Source: an uncultured Lachnospiraceae bacterium
GTDB taxonomy: Bacteria > Bacillota > Clostridia > Lachnospirales > Lachnospiraceae
Length of the DNA stretch: 64,000 nt
Direction: 5' to 3'
Assembly (NCBI GenBank): GCA_910586275.1
Contig: CAJUIM010000001.1
Span: forward strand, 18,194 to 82,193
Both the position numbers and the translations under genes were made by a program. The notes beneath the pieces were generated by a model. That model was not told where the DNA came from. It made no database searches and saw only the letters and a list, made by a program, of their open reading frames with translations. Shown piece after piece: positions 35,900-45,612 of the stretch (position 1 is the first letter of the stretch; the number at the start of each line of letters is the position of its first letter).

Positions 35900-37525
35900 T
35901 TACAGATAATTCATTAGCGAGTTCTGCAGAATCTTGCTGGTGGCCATAAGAGCGGAATTATAAGAATTATCCATGCTTGTAAGCTGAACCGTCACCTCCG
36001 TCACGTCAATATCCTCATTGGCGGACTGCAATGTCTTAAATGTAGTCTTCTGCGTGGAAAGGCGGTTAATAATCAGATCCAGACGGTCGGCCCTTGTGCC
36101 GCTGTCGGTAACGGCTACATTGGCAGAACTCTGAAAACCCTCTACCTGCGTAATCAGATGCTCAAATTTTTTCTGCATATTATGCCGGATATAGGTATAA
36201 GCTTTGTCCGCCGCAGCATAGGTGGCCTTAATATTCTCATAGCCCGGCTCGCCTTCCTTGATTCCGGACATCATATTTTTTAAGTTCGTCCTAGCTGTGT
36301 CAATTTCTTTCAGCTTGGCAAGCGCATTCTCCAAGTCGTCAATGACACGGTCCATTCCCATGGAAAACACTTCGTTTGCCAATGTATTCACGCGGATTTT
36401 CTGATTATAGCCTACGTCATACTCTATAATCTGACTTTCCCCCTTCATGGAAATATAGGGGGTAGGAGGATTCGTGCTTTCATCCTTGCTCCAGTTATAA
36501 TCAATGGAAGAGCCATCCGGATTTTTTTTGGTACATTCAAAATAATGCTGGGGCCGCATATCCCCTTTTTTCCATGTATTCTTGTCATAGGAAATCCGAA
36601 TCTGTGAATTTGCGGTCAGAGGGGATGTAAGTGGTGTTTTATTAATATTGAATTGCTGATCATATAAATCTTTGCCGAGCAGCAGTTCCCCCGTTTCCGG
36701 TATCAGTATCGCCTTTCCCGCATTGAGCGGATCCTGAATGGCCTCATACGGATTGGGGTTCGCCGTAGAAGACATATATATAATATCCGCAGCAGGAACC
36801 AACGGAGCAGTCTGCGGCGGAACCGTTGTTTCATTAGTAACATATTCAATGCTCAGATTCTGCCCATCCGCAGCACTCTTCAGATCGTCATAAGACAGCA
36901 TAATACGGTAAATATCCCCGTTTACAATATTATTCTCATCCTCCCCCGGCTGTGTCGCCGTTGTCGGATCGTAGTTCTCTTTGGATATTCCTTTTAAGTC
37001 GCCGATAGTAGTATAGTTCAGCGTATCCACCGCTGAAACATCCAGTTTCTCATATATCTTATATTCTTCCTTGGCATCCTCGGTATAAGTAAGCGTGGAG
37101 TTGGTCCGGTATCCTGTGAAAATATATCTGCCGGCAAAATCCACGTTTCCGGTGGAATAATATTCATCCCTCAAGGACTTCAGCTGCGTCACGATAATCT
37201 CCAGATTGTCATAGCCTAAATCGTCCTCTGCGCCTCTGGTAGCCTGCTCCGTCATTTTCCGCAGCACTTCCGTAGTGGTATCCAAAGCATCGCTTGTTAC
37301 CTTCAGCCAGCTCTTTGCATCTTCTGCGTTCTTCTCATGGTACTGGGTAATCTGTGCCACATCGCTGCGCAGACGAAGCGCACGAACCGCAATAACCGGA
37401 TCGTCGGAGGGTCTGGTAATTTTCTTGTTGGTGGACATCATGGTACTCAGCTTATCTACCAGCTGCTTATTATTGTTAATATTATACAGGGAATTATTCT
37501 GCATAATTTTGTTTGTCATTCTCAT
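35900..37525 (-). CDS. flgL: Flagellar hook-associated protein FlgL (HAP3)
   Basis: The 541-residue protein has the FlgL N-terminal helix (MRMTNKIMQNNSLYNINNNK, ITRPSDDPVIAVRALRLRSD) and C-terminal helix (IDVTEVTVQLTSMDNSYNSALMATSKILQNSLMNYL). It joins hook junction to filament. It is longer than Bacillus FlgL (about 300) because of a central variable region, residues about 150-370. It follows the second FlgK gene with AAGGAG before ATG 37525. Confidence 0.92.
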   Translation of the reverse strand: MRMTNKIMQNNSLYNINNNKQLVDKLSTMMSTNKKITRPSDDPVIAVRALRLRSDVAQITQYHEKNAEDAKSWLKVTSDALDTTTEVLRKMTEQATRGAEDDLGYDNLEIIVTQLKSLRDEYYSTGNVDFAGRYIFTGYRTNSTLTYTEDAKEEYKIYEKLDVSAVDTLNYTTIGDLKGISKENYDPTTATQPGEDENNIVNGDIYRIMLSYDDLKSAADGQNLSIEYVTNETTVPPQTAPLVPAADIIYMSSTANPNPYEAIQDPLNAGKAILIPETGELLLGKDLYDQQFNINKTPLTSPLTANSQIRISYDKNTWKKGDMRPQHYFECTKKNPDGSSIDYNWSKDESTNPPTPYISMKGESQIIEYDVGYNQKIRVNTLANEVFSMGMDRVIDDLENALAKLKEIDTARTNLKNMMSGIKEGEPGYENIKATYAAADKAYTYIRHNMQKKFEHLITQVEGFQSSANVAVTDSGTRADRLDLIINRLSTQKTTFKTLQSANEDIDVTEVTVQLTSMDNSYNSALMATSKILQNSLMNYL

Positions 37526-37558
37526 AGTTTTCCGTCTCCTTTTCCTTCATACGGTCGC

Positions 37559-39433
37559 TTAAACTCCGGTCTGCAGAATCAGCCTGTCATATATCTCTGT
37601 CAGTGTCTGTATCATTTTAGACGACAAAGTATACGCATTTTCATATTTTATCATGTTCGTGGCTTCTTCGTCCTCGTCTACGCTGGAGATGGAAGCCCTC
37701 TGATTTTCAATCGTCACCGCAATGCCATAATATGTGTCATAGAAATTCTCCGCATTGCCTGCATTCAATGCCACATCCGACAGGAGCGTATCGAGGAACT
37801 CGCCTGCGGTAGAATTCCGGAAGCTGAATTTGGTCTTATCTACCAACGCCTCTTTCAGTTCGTCGATCTGACCGCACTCCTCATTACCAATATTGGCATC
37901 GGATTTGGTACCCAACAAGTCTGCGTTGGCCATAAGCTGGCTGTTGATCTCGATATTGAAAGCAGTCATCTCATAATATCCGTTGTCGTCCTCAAAATCC
38001 GGGATGCCGTACTGGGACAGAAGATTATTGCCGTCCGCCACCGGTTTCTTGGCTGTGAAGAATGTCAGTTCATTGCCGCCTTTCCCGAACAGGTTTCCGT
38101 TCACGTCATAGCCTTTCCCAAATATTTCGTTTATTTTAGCGGCAAAAGTGCGGACAAATTCATTCATCTGGGACAGATAGTAAGGAATTCCCTGATAGTT
38201 GATATCCTTGCCTACAGATGCCTCTTTGCCCATCATGCCCGCAGTCACCTTAGAATCACATTTTGCATCGTTCATCATGAAAGTATAGGTGGAAGTTGCC
38301 TCGTCAAATGTCCATGATGTATAGTAAAACTGAGTATTGCCGATCAATATGTCGCCGCCCTTGTCGGTAGGGAAGTTAGGCAGCATACATTTGTTCATAT
38401 CCTGCAGATACTCCTTTGTCACCTTTATCTTGACTTCCGTGTTGCCGCCGTTCTGAGATACGCCGGTCACCAAGCCTGAAAATGCCTGATTGTTATTGCC
38501 GTCCCTCATGGCAATCAGCCCCCGCAGGGAACCGCGCATGGAAGCATTGTGGAGATTGAAATCATTGCCGTTATCCCAGAATACGTCATACAGTCCGTCT
38601 GCATCCGTCTGGTTAATCTTCTCGTCATCCTTTCTGGAACGGCATTCCAACGTATGGAAATCAGTGTTGTCCACCAAGCACTGCTTTCCGGCAATGTATA
38701 CCACGAATCTGGTTCCGCCGGTCTCCCTCTCCGGATTGTTGGAATCGGTCAGCGGAAATTCCTCCGTCTCCACATCCACGATTTCCGAAAGTTCATCCAG
38801 CAGCAAATCCCTTTTATCCCTTAATTCATTGGCCTTTGCGTTGGTTCCGGTCATTTCAATGACATTGATCTGCTTATTTAATGTAGCAATCTCGGTAGCA
38901 ATGGAATTGATACGGTCAACACGAATTTTAATTTCCGAATTGACATCCTTCTGCAATTCCTTCAGATTGCCTGCCGTATTATTAAAGTATTCCGCCATTT
39001 TCTGAGCCGTAGCAATAAACTGTGCCTTTGCGTCCGTACTGCTGCGGTTCGTGGACACAGTCTGCAGCGCATCGGAAAACTCCCTGAAAATAGCTGCAAA
39101 ACCGGAATCATCTTCATCTTTGAAATATTCCTGTAGAGTGTCGCAGTAATATTTCTTAATGTCGTATTCCATCAGAGTCGCGTTGTTGTCTCGGAATCTC
39201 ATATCGTAAAAGGAATCCCTGACACGTTCAATAGCCACCGTATCCACGCCGGCGCCGGCGCAGCCGTAAGTTGCGAACACTCTGAGGGCATTCGCTGCTT
39301 CCTGCGTTACCTGCTGCCTGCTGTAGCCTTCCGTATATACATTGGAAATATTGTTGCCCGTGGTATTTAACGCCGCATTGGCCGCACGCAGTCCTGAAGA
39401 TGCTATTGATAAACCGAAAAATTGTGATGGCAT
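37559..39433 (-). CDS. flgK: Flagellar hook-associated protein FlgK, copy 2
   Basis: The 624-residue protein has the FlgK N-terminus (SGLRAANAALNTTGNNISN, YSRQQV) and the C-terminal helix (YENAYTLSSKMIQTLTEIYDRLI). It forms the hook-filament junction with FlgL. It directly follows another FlgK-type gene. The two differ in size and central domain, so this is an old duplication, not a recent copy. Confidence 0.92.
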   Translation of the reverse strand: MPSQFFGLSIASSGLRAANAALNTTGNNISNVYTEGYSRQQVTQEAANALRVFATYGCAGAGVDTVAIERVRDSFYDMRFRDNNATLMEYDIKKYYCDTLQEYFKDEDDSGFAAIFREFSDALQTVSTNRSSTDAKAQFIATAQKMAEYFNNTAGNLKELQKDVNSEIKIRVDRINSIATEIATLNKQINVIEMTGTNAKANELRDKRDLLLDELSEIVDVETEEFPLTDSNNPERETGGTRFVVYIAGKQCLVDNTDFHTLECRSRKDDEKINQTDADGLYDVFWDNGNDFNLHNASMRGSLRGLIAMRDGNNNQAFSGLVTGVSQNGGNTEVKIKVTKEYLQDMNKCMLPNFPTDKGGDILIGNTQFYYTSWTFDEATSTYTFMMNDAKCDSKVTAGMMGKEASVGKDINYQGIPYYLSQMNEFVRTFAAKINEIFGKGYDVNGNLFGKGGNELTFFTAKKPVADGNNLLSQYGIPDFEDDNGYYEMTAFNIEINSQLMANADLLGTKSDANIGNEECGQIDELKEALVDKTKFSFRNSTAGEFLDTLLSDVALNAGNAENFYDTYYGIAVTIENQRASISSVDEDEEATNMIKYENAYTLSSKMIQTLTEIYDRLILQTGV

Positions 39434-39444
39434 TTTTACTCACC

Positions 39445-41049
39445 TTACCTTCCCAATGTATTAATGATATGTTCTATCATTTCGTCAATTACGTTAATAT
39501 AACGGCTGGATGCGTTATATGCATTCTGGAATTTAATCATAAATTCCATTTCTTCGTCGGAAGACACGCCCAATACCTGCTCCCTTGCGGAAAACGTTTC
39601 GTTAATCGTGGCTTCCTGCCCTGCCTGAAAGTCCTTGTTCATTTCCCCGGTATTGCTGATTTGGTTAATCAGCGCATCGTAATACCGGCGGATGTTGGTC
39701 TTTGTCTGCAGATTAGGATTCAGCATATATGTCTCCGACTCAAATGCATCCAGCATCTTGCGGATGGCCTGCTTATCCTCGGAATCGTCCTTCAGACGGA
39801 AGGAAAGATTACCCGGCTCCCGTTTCAGTTCTTCGTTCACGATCATGTTCCGGATAGAAAATCCCATCTCCGGATCATCCGATACCAGTTCAAACATACG
39901 GTAGGGATTGCCGTCCGCATCTTTTAGGTAATTCGTGTCCGGTTCGCTCAGAGCCGCCTGCTCCAGCACATCATTGATGGTAGTCGCCACATAATGGACG
40001 AGACGGTCGAATTCCGCCTGCACATTCATTAAAAGTGACTGGGATATATCTTTGTTATATGTTGTCTCATTCTCTAAATCCTTATAAGTCGCACGCTTCT
40101 CTCCTCTGGCCAGCAGAGCCGCACGCATAGAACCGATATCCGTATTCATCGTAGTGGATATTTTCTGCGTCGGATTATAGAGACGTGCCGCATCCAAATC
40201 CAGTTCCCGCTCTCCGCGGTTATTCACTTTATAATTTGCCAGCTGCCTCCAGTATGGCGTATGGAAACCGGTCTCTTCGTCCGTATACAGTTCCACACGG
40301 TTCACCAGATCGGAAGTCACAAAATCCACGCCTTCAAATTTCACGCTGACTACGCCGTTGAAATCTTCCTCATACCGTATCTGGCCTAACTTGGACAGTT
40401 CATCCAGAATCAGGTTCCTCCTGTCCCTTAAGTCATTGGCATGTTCCGTTTCGCCGGTTTCCAGACGCATAATCTGCTTATTGATGGCTACCAGTTCCTC
40501 TCCGTAGGCATTGATCTGCTCCACCATGTTCTCCACCTGCTTATTCAGGTTATCCTGCTGTTCGCACAGTCCCTGATATACCAAGGATGCCCTTGTAAGG
40601 AACTGGTCGCAGCGCGAGATGAACATATTCTGGTTCGTCAGTTCACAAGGATCTTCATACAGATCCTCCATGATTTTCCACAAATTGGTCAATGACTCAG
40701 AAAACTCCACGCCCTGAAACTCGCCGAATAAATCTTCCATTTCCTCGATTACTTTTGTATTTGTCTCGTAAAAAGAAAGACGGCCGGACTCTTTGCGGAA
40801 TGTCTCATCCAGAAATACATCCCTGACCTGCCTTGTTTGGGAATAGAATACGCCCAGACCATACTGCTGATACGAAATGGCGGAGGCGCTGGTGGATAGA
40901 TTAATATAGCTTCTTGTGCCAAGCAGTATCTGCTGTCTCGTATACCCCTTGGTATCAGTATTTGCCATATTATGTGCTGTTGTATTTAATGTGTTCTGTG
41001 ACGTCTGAAGCCCAGACGCACCGATATATAAACTTCCGAATAACGGCAT
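39445..41049 (-). CDS. flgK: Flagellar hook-associated protein FlgK, copy 1
   Basis: The 534-residue protein starts with SLYIGASGLQTSQNTLNTTAHNMANTDTKGYTRQQ and ends with FQNAYNASSRYINVIDEMIEHIINTLGR, both FlgK features. Its central region is shorter than in copy 2 and has a different sequence. Two FlgK-like proteins may form separate rings of the junction or serve different assembly states. It follows flgN closely. Confidence 0.9.
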   Translation of the reverse strand: MPLFGSLYIGASGLQTSQNTLNTTAHNMANTDTKGYTRQQILLGTRSYINLSTSASAISYQQYGLGVFYSQTRQVRDVFLDETFRKESGRLSFYETNTKVIEEMEDLFGEFQGVEFSESLTNLWKIMEDLYEDPCELTNQNMFISRCDQFLTRASLVYQGLCEQQDNLNKQVENMVEQINAYGEELVAINKQIMRLETGETEHANDLRDRRNLILDELSKLGQIRYEEDFNGVVSVKFEGVDFVTSDLVNRVELYTDEETGFHTPYWRQLANYKVNNRGERELDLDAARLYNPTQKISTTMNTDIGSMRAALLARGEKRATYKDLENETTYNKDISQSLLMNVQAEFDRLVHYVATTINDVLEQAALSEPDTNYLKDADGNPYRMFELVSDDPEMGFSIRNMIVNEELKREPGNLSFRLKDDSEDKQAIRKMLDAFESETYMLNPNLQTKTNIRRYYDALINQISNTGEMNKDFQAGQEATINETFSAREQVLGVSSDEEMEFMIKFQNAYNASSRYINVIDEMIEHIINTLGR

Positions 41050-41071
41050 ATGATATCACCTCTCTCTAGGA

Positions 41072-41590
41072 TTATTGTTTTGCATCAAACTCGCTTTTGC
41101 CTACCCCGATTACGCTCCCTGTGTTATAAGCGCCTTTATTGTAATTGGCTGTCTGCGGGGCTGCCCTCATTGCCTGGAACATATTTATGTCAAATTCTAT
41201 CATTTCCAGCGCATTGGTAATCAGTTCCCTGTTTTGTTCATTGACCTGCCTCACCCTATGCACCAAATCTTTTAATCTGTCATAAACTCTGGCCAGCTTC
41301 TGCTGCTCCGCCGGCCTCGGCTCCAGCATCTGAATAATATTTTCCAGCTTCAAATCTTCAACATCCCTGTTTACTACGTTGGCGATATCATGAACCACTT
41401 CCTGTCTCTTTCGGTCTATATGATTGATTCTGCTCACAACGATTTGTTCTTCATCCGTGATCTTTGATAGCTCTTCCAAATTACCCGATATAATGATCGG
41501 CTTTTTCCGGGTAGATAGCCCCAGCAAGTTGTCATATTCCTCACATAAGTCACCCAATGTCACAATTAGGTTTTCCATTAAACTTGCCAC
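41072..41590 (-). CDS. flgN: FlgN-type export chaperone
   Basis: The 172-residue helical protein matches FlgN in position and motif (LIVTLGDLCEEYDNLLGLSTRKK, LVHRVRQVNEQNRELITNALEMIEFDINMFQ). FlgN chaperones FlgK and FlgL. The start is probably GTG 41590 with GAGG 7 bases upstream; ATG 41578 is an alternative. It lies between flgM and the two flgK copies, its expected clients. Confidence 0.88.
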   Translation of the reverse strand: MASLMENLIVTLGDLCEEYDNLLGLSTRKKPIIISGNLEELSKITDEEQIVVSRINHIDRKRQEVVHDIANVVNRDVEDLKLENIIQMLEPRPAEQQKLARVYDRLKDLVHRVRQVNEQNRELITNALEMIEFDINMFQAMRAAPQTANYNKGAYNTGSVIGVGKSEFDAKQ

Positions 41591-41594
41591 GAGC

Positions 41595-41876
41595 CTACCT
41601 CATTTCTTCCATTCTCTGCAATAATTTATCAGCAAATTTTCCGACGCTCACCTCGTAAGTACCTGCCTGAATACTCTTTTTGAGAGGAGCCGTCACATCT
41701 TCCCTGACATCCGCCGCTGCCGCTGCCGCCTGCTTCGCAATCTGGTAATCCCTGCCCGTGCCGGATATCTCCAGACGGTCTGTCTCCGAAGCATTTGCCT
41801 TCACGTTCCTGCGGCTTTTATCAATTTTAGATGCGTTATATATCTGCTGAACTTGTGTATATGCCTCAATACGCAT
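41595..41876 (-). CDS. flgM: Anti-sigma-28 factor FlgM
   Basis: The 93-residue protein has the FlgM C-terminal sigma-binding part (VREDVTAPLKKSIQAGTYEVSVGKFADKLLQRM). It holds sigma-28 inactive until exported through a finished hook. It is itself preceded by a sigma-28-type promoter, giving negative feedback. AAGGAGGAG precedes ATG 41876. Confidence 0.9.
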   Translation of the reverse strand: MRIEAYTQVQQIYNASKIDKSRRNVKANASETDRLEISGTGRDYQIAKQAAAAAADVREDVTAPLKKSIQAGTYEVSVGKFADKLLQRMEEMR

Positions 41877-41921
41877 CGTTCACTCCTCCTTCCGTGAAAC
41901 ATTACTGATGTCTTATTATTA

Positions 41922-41948
41922 TTATCGGTCTTTTGGGAAATTACTTTA
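41922..41948 (-). promoter_or_regulatory. Sigma-28-type promoter of the flgM-flgN-flgK-flgK-flgL-fliW-csrA operon
   Basis: Minus-strand TAAA (41945-41948), 15 bases, ACCGATAA (41922-41929): seven of eight -10 positions match. It lies 28 bases after the araC-type stop. Transcription would begin near 41915. Confidence 0.88.
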
Positions 41949-41975
41949 GAGTATGTTTAAAAAATGCTTCCCTCC

Positions 41976-42863
41976 CTACTTTACCCACTGTGCCCATTTC
42001 ATCCTATATTCTTCCGCGGTCATCCCTTCTCCGTCCTGAAAAAGCCTGCGGAACAGATCATCGTTCCCGATGCCGGATTCCTTTACAATCTCTTTCACCG
42101 GCTTAATGGTAAACCTCAGCAGTTCCTTCGCCGCAGTGAATCTCCGGTTCAGTATATAATCCCTCAGCATAATGCCGTAGGTCTTCTGAAAACAGGAGTC
42201 CAATTCTTCCTCCCCCATCCTGTATTTTGCCGCCAGCCACTCGAAAAGATCCCCCTGTCTGTATTTCTCATTGACGGTTTCCCGGATTTCTTTACAGATT
42301 ATTTTATACCGATCCTGATGCCCGTCTTTCTGATGCATCACCGAAAGGATACAGGCGTTCATCAGCTGCATCAATATTTCCCCGCTCTGCAGCTCCGCTT
42401 CCAGATCCCTGTCTTTCTGACATTCCATCAGTTTATTTATAAATTTCTCCATTTCCTTTATGCTCCGCGGGCGGAACACATCCTTTTGCTCATTCTGTTC
42501 CATAAACAAGCGAAAATATCCTTCCGCCCCGCAGCCGTTAAAATGTACCCAGATCAGTTCCCACGGATTCTCCTCGCTGCTCTCATGGGCATAATAGTTC
42601 TCACAGTTAATAAAAGCGCAGTCTCCGCTCTTTACCGCATAACTCTCGTTTCCTATAAAAACAGTCCCTTCCCCGCCGGCTACCCCCAAAAACAGGAAAG
42701 AATTCAGGCTTTCCCTCTGTGACTTATGCGGCTGCAGGCTTTTCAGCCTCCCCACCTCCTGCACATAAAGCAAATTCTTTCTGGCAAATTCCCCAGGCGT
42801 ATGAAGCATCCTGACGGAATCCGTAATCCCTTTTGTGGAAAATAACGAATGAATGTCTCCCAT
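41976..42863 (-). CDS. AraC-family transcription regulator
   Basis: The 295-residue protein has an N-terminal cupin-like sensor (GEGTVFIGNESYAVKSGDCAFINCENYYAHES) and a C-terminal double helix-turn-helix (LFEWLAAKYRMGEEELDSCFQKTYGIMLRDYILNRRFTAAKELL, split here from the second helix KPVKEIVKESGIGNDDLFRRLFQDGEGMTAEEYR). It probably senses a small sugar-like ligand. It sits after rmd/gmd and before the flgM operon on the same strand. The target genes are unknown. AGGAGG precedes ATG 42863. Confidence 0.9.
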   Translation of the reverse strand: MGDIHSLFSTKGITDSVRMLHTPGEFARKNLLYVQEVGRLKSLQPHKSQRESLNSFLFLGVAGGEGTVFIGNESYAVKSGDCAFINCENYYAHESSEENPWELIWVHFNGCGAEGYFRLFMEQNEQKDVFRPRSIKEMEKFINKLMECQKDRDLEAELQSGEILMQLMNACILSVMHQKDGHQDRYKIICKEIRETVNEKYRQGDLFEWLAAKYRMGEEELDSCFQKTYGIMLRDYILNRRFTAAKELLRFTIKPVKEIVKESGIGNDDLFRRLFQDGEGMTAEEYRMKWAQWVK

Positions 42864-42875
42864 AACTTTTTCCTC

Positions 42876-43817
42876 CTACACTTTCCCCCGCCAATAATGC
42901 AGCGTCTCACTCACTGTCTGCCGCAAAGGAATCTTCGGCTCCCAACCGGTAAGGGCGTGAATCTTGGATATATCCGCCTCTATAACCGGTATGTCCACCG
43001 GCCGCAGCTTATTTCGGTCGGTCTCCACACGGATTTCCCTACCTGACATAGAAATTATCATCTCCAACATTTCTCTGATACTCACCGAACTTCCCCGTCC
43101 TACATTGTAAGTCTCTCCAGGCTCCCCATATTCCATCAGAAGCCCGTATGCCCTTACCACATCGCGGACATCCGTAAAATCCCTTCTTGCATTCAGATTC
43201 CCCACATACATCACCGGCTCCCGAAGCCCTTTTTCAATCTCCGCCACCTGACGGCAAAAATCCGAAACCACAAAAATAGACGACTGAGTAGGCCCGATAT
43301 GGTTAAATGCCCGAACCATCATTACTTCCATATCATACGCCTGTGCATATATGCTCCCTATCATATTCTGGCATGCCTTTGTGGCCGCATAAATATTTCC
43401 GGGGCGAATCCTGTTTTCTTCCCGTATCGGTATTTCCTCCTCCGGAATATGCCCATACTCCTCCCCCGAACCGATCAGCAGAATCCGCGGCTTATAGTAC
43501 AGTTCCCGCACCGCATCCATCACATTCACGCTGCCCTTGATATTGATGTCAATGGTCAATGCCGGGTTTTTCCATGCAATCCCCACAGAACTTTGTGCCG
43601 CCAGATGAAAAATATAATCCGGCCGTATTTCAAACAGCAGCGAAACAATCTCTTCCTTATTCAGAATATTCAGATCATGCGCCCGGTCTTTCTGTTCCGG
43701 AAGGCTTTCCGTCGGCAGCTTCGTGACATGCACCTCCATCCCGCATTCGTCACGCAAGTGCTCCGTCAGATAACTGCCCACAAATCCTGCAGCCCCTATA
43801 ATCAATGCTTTTTTCAT
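42876..43817 (-). CDS. rmd: GDP-4-keto-6-deoxymannose reductase/NAD-dependent epimerase family
   Basis: The 313-residue short-chain dehydrogenase has the NAD-binding GAAGFVGSYL motif and catalytic YAATK. Following a gmd gene, it most likely reduces the 4-keto sugar made by Gmd, giving GDP-D-rhamnose; a fucose- or other deoxysugar-forming step is the alternative. It starts 12 bases after gmd. The sugar may feed the flagellin glycan operon. Confidence 0.75.
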   Translation of the reverse strand: MKKALIIGAAGFVGSYLTEHLRDECGMEVHVTKLPTESLPEQKDRAHDLNILNKEEIVSLLFEIRPDYIFHLAAQSSVGIAWKNPALTIDINIKGSVNVMDAVRELYYKPRILLIGSGEEYGHIPEEEIPIREENRIRPGNIYAATKACQNMIGSIYAQAYDMEVMMVRAFNHIGPTQSSIFVVSDFCRQVAEIEKGLREPVMYVGNLNARRDFTDVRDVVRAYGLLMEYGEPGETYNVGRGSSVSIREMLEMIISMSGREIRVETDRNKLRPVDIPVIEADISKIHALTGWEPKIPLRQTVSETLHYWRGKV

Positions 43818-43829
43818 AATATCCGCACC

Positions 43830-44861
43830 TTACAGCCTGTTATATGCCATCTCCTTTTCCGCCAGCAGCAAGTCATTCTTCACCATCCGTTCCACCAATC
43901 CTCCAAAATCAATTCTGCGTTTCCATCCCAGTTCTTTCTCTGCTTTTTCCGGGTTCCCAATCAGAATATCCACTTCGGCAGGCCGGAAAAAATGTTTATT
44001 CACTTTCACGATAACCTTGCCGGAAGCCTTGTCCTTCCCCGTCTCGTCCAGACCGCTCCCCGACCATTCCACTTCTATCCCCACTTTGGAAAACGCCGTC
44101 TCCGCAAACTCCCTTACCGTCCTCGTTTCATTGGTGGCTATGCAGTAATCGTCCGCTTTTTCCTGCTGCAGCATCAGCCACATGGCATATACATAGTCCT
44201 CCGAATGCCCCCAGTCGCGTTTGGAGTCCAGATTGCCCAGTTCCACACAGTCCTGCATGCCCAGCTTTATTTTCGCTGCCGCTTCCGTTATCTTACGCGT
44301 CACAAATTCCTTTCCCCGTCTTTCGCTTTCATGGTTGAACAGTATGCCGCTGCATGCATACATACCATAGCTTTCCCTATAATTCTTTGTAATCCAATGC
44401 CCGTAAAGTTTTGCCACCCCGTAAGGACTTCTCGGGTAAAAAGGCGTAGTCTCGCATTGCGGGATGGCCTGCACCAGCCCGAACATTTCCGATGTGGATG
44501 CCTGATAGAAACGGCAGGAGGGCTTCACTATCCGGATTGCCTCCAGCATATTTGTCACACCTAATGCATCAATCTGCGCCGTGGCAAGGGGCTGCTCCCA
44601 AGAAGTAGCCACAAAAGACTGCGCCGCCAGATTGTAGACTTCATCCGCATCCGACACCTTCATTGCATTGATAAGTGAAACCAAGTCTGTCATATCCGCA
44701 TAGATAAAACGGATCCTGTCCTTAATATGTTCCACATTCCCGTAATCCACCACTGCTTTCCTGCGCATAATCCCATAGACATGATATCCTTTTTCCAGCA
44801 AAAGTTCCGCCAGATAGGAGCCATCCTGCCCGGCAATTCCTGTAATTAATGCATTTTTCAT
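43830..44861 (-). CDS. gmd: GDP-mannose 4,6-dehydratase
   Basis: The 343-residue protein carries the Gmd NADP motif GIAGQDGSYLAELLLEKGYHVYGIMRR, the STSEMFG segment, and catalytic YGVAK. It converts GDP-mannose to GDP-4-keto-6-deoxymannose. It is the first gene of a gmd-rmd-araC unit with AGGAAAGAGG before ATG 44861 and a promoter-like site at 44960-44988. Confidence 0.92.
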   Translation of the reverse strand: MKNALITGIAGQDGSYLAELLLEKGYHVYGIMRRKAVVDYGNVEHIKDRIRFIYADMTDLVSLINAMKVSDADEVYNLAAQSFVATSWEQPLATAQIDALGVTNMLEAIRIVKPSCRFYQASTSEMFGLVQAIPQCETTPFYPRSPYGVAKLYGHWITKNYRESYGMYACSGILFNHESERRGKEFVTRKITEAAAKIKLGMQDCVELGNLDSKRDWGHSEDYVYAMWLMLQQEKADDYCIATNETRTVREFAETAFSKVGIEVEWSGSGLDETGKDKASGKVIVKVNKHFFRPAEVDILIGNPEKAEKELGWKRRIDFGGLVERMVKNDLLLAEKEMAYNRL

Positions 44862-44959
44862 AGTTTTTTCCTCTTTCCTGAAAGTATTTTTACCTTTTAT
44901 TGCTTGTCATTATTATAAGTGGTTCGTGATTCCTTATCCGTTTATGGTTATACTTTTTT

Positions 44960-44988
44960 ACTATATCATTATTTATAGTTTACTTCAA
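44960..44988 (-). promoter_or_regulatory. Housekeeping-type promoter of gmd-rmd-araC
   Basis: On the minus strand TTGAAG (44983-44988) and TATAGT (44960-44965) are spaced by 17 bases. Four of six and five of six positions match the sigma-A consensus. Confidence 0.6.
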
Positions 44989-45000
44989 TATATTATTTAG

Positions 45001-45215
45001 TGTCGTGCCGGATGCCAAGCCGGACGCATTGGATCTTATGCAATTGTCTTAAGGACACGCTTATAAAATCCAATGCTGTGTGCCGACTACGTTTACTGGG
45101 GGCTTGCAAAGCTGCCTCTTAACGTAGTCTGCCGCAAAATAGGCCTTGACAACAAGTCATGGTTTAAATATTAGCTTTTTGCCTTATTTGCAGGAAAAAG
45201 CCGGATGACTGTTTC
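45001..45215. other. Non-coding stretch rich in stems, possible structured RNA
   Basis: No gene is supported between gmd and the Xre regulator for 750 bases. In this part several stems nest in order: GCATTGGAT (45026-45034) with ATCCAATGC (45068-45076), GACTACGTT (45085-45093) with AACGTAGTC (45121-45129), an inner GGGGC/GCCTC stem, and GCTTTTT/AAAAAGC near 45171-45198. Strand is unknown. It could be a regulatory RNA, a leader, or remains of a mobile element. Confidence 0.4.
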
Positions 45216-45258
45216 TGTGCATAAAAGCAGAATTTTCACGCCGTTTCCCATTTTTCCC

Positions 45259-45287
45259 TTGCCAAACATAGGTATCCACGCTATAAT
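45259..45287 (+). promoter_or_regulatory. Housekeeping-type promoter of the Xre regulator gene
   Basis: TTGCCA (45259-45264), 17 bases, TATAAT (45282-45287). Transcription would start near 45294, leaving a leader of about 318 bases before the regulator. Confidence 0.65.
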
Positions 45288-45612
45288 AAAATTCTAGGAA
45301 ATAGTTTTGTTGTATAAGGCTGTAATTATATTTCGTATTATGGTCTTCCGGCATTACAGCCAGCTCCTTTGCAGCAGGCTTGCCCGCTTACCATCGCCCG
45401 GAAAAGCAGAAATTAATAAAGGGGATATTACAGTTCGGAGGCAGCATAAATTTTTCTTTACGGTGTCTCCTGCACCGATTTCTGCCGTTGATAAATACAT
45501 AATCTGCCCTGCAAAAATCGTGCACATCCCTCCCAAACGAAAGCATTACTGCGGTTATAACATAAAAGGCAGTTACTGCCTCAATCATAAGATAACCCGG
45601 AAAGGAGAAAAC

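Noticed and set aside
45307..45612. N-terminal extension of the Xre regulator
   Set aside because: The frame is open but has no ribosome site and no recognisable domain, while AAAGGAG precedes ATG 45613.
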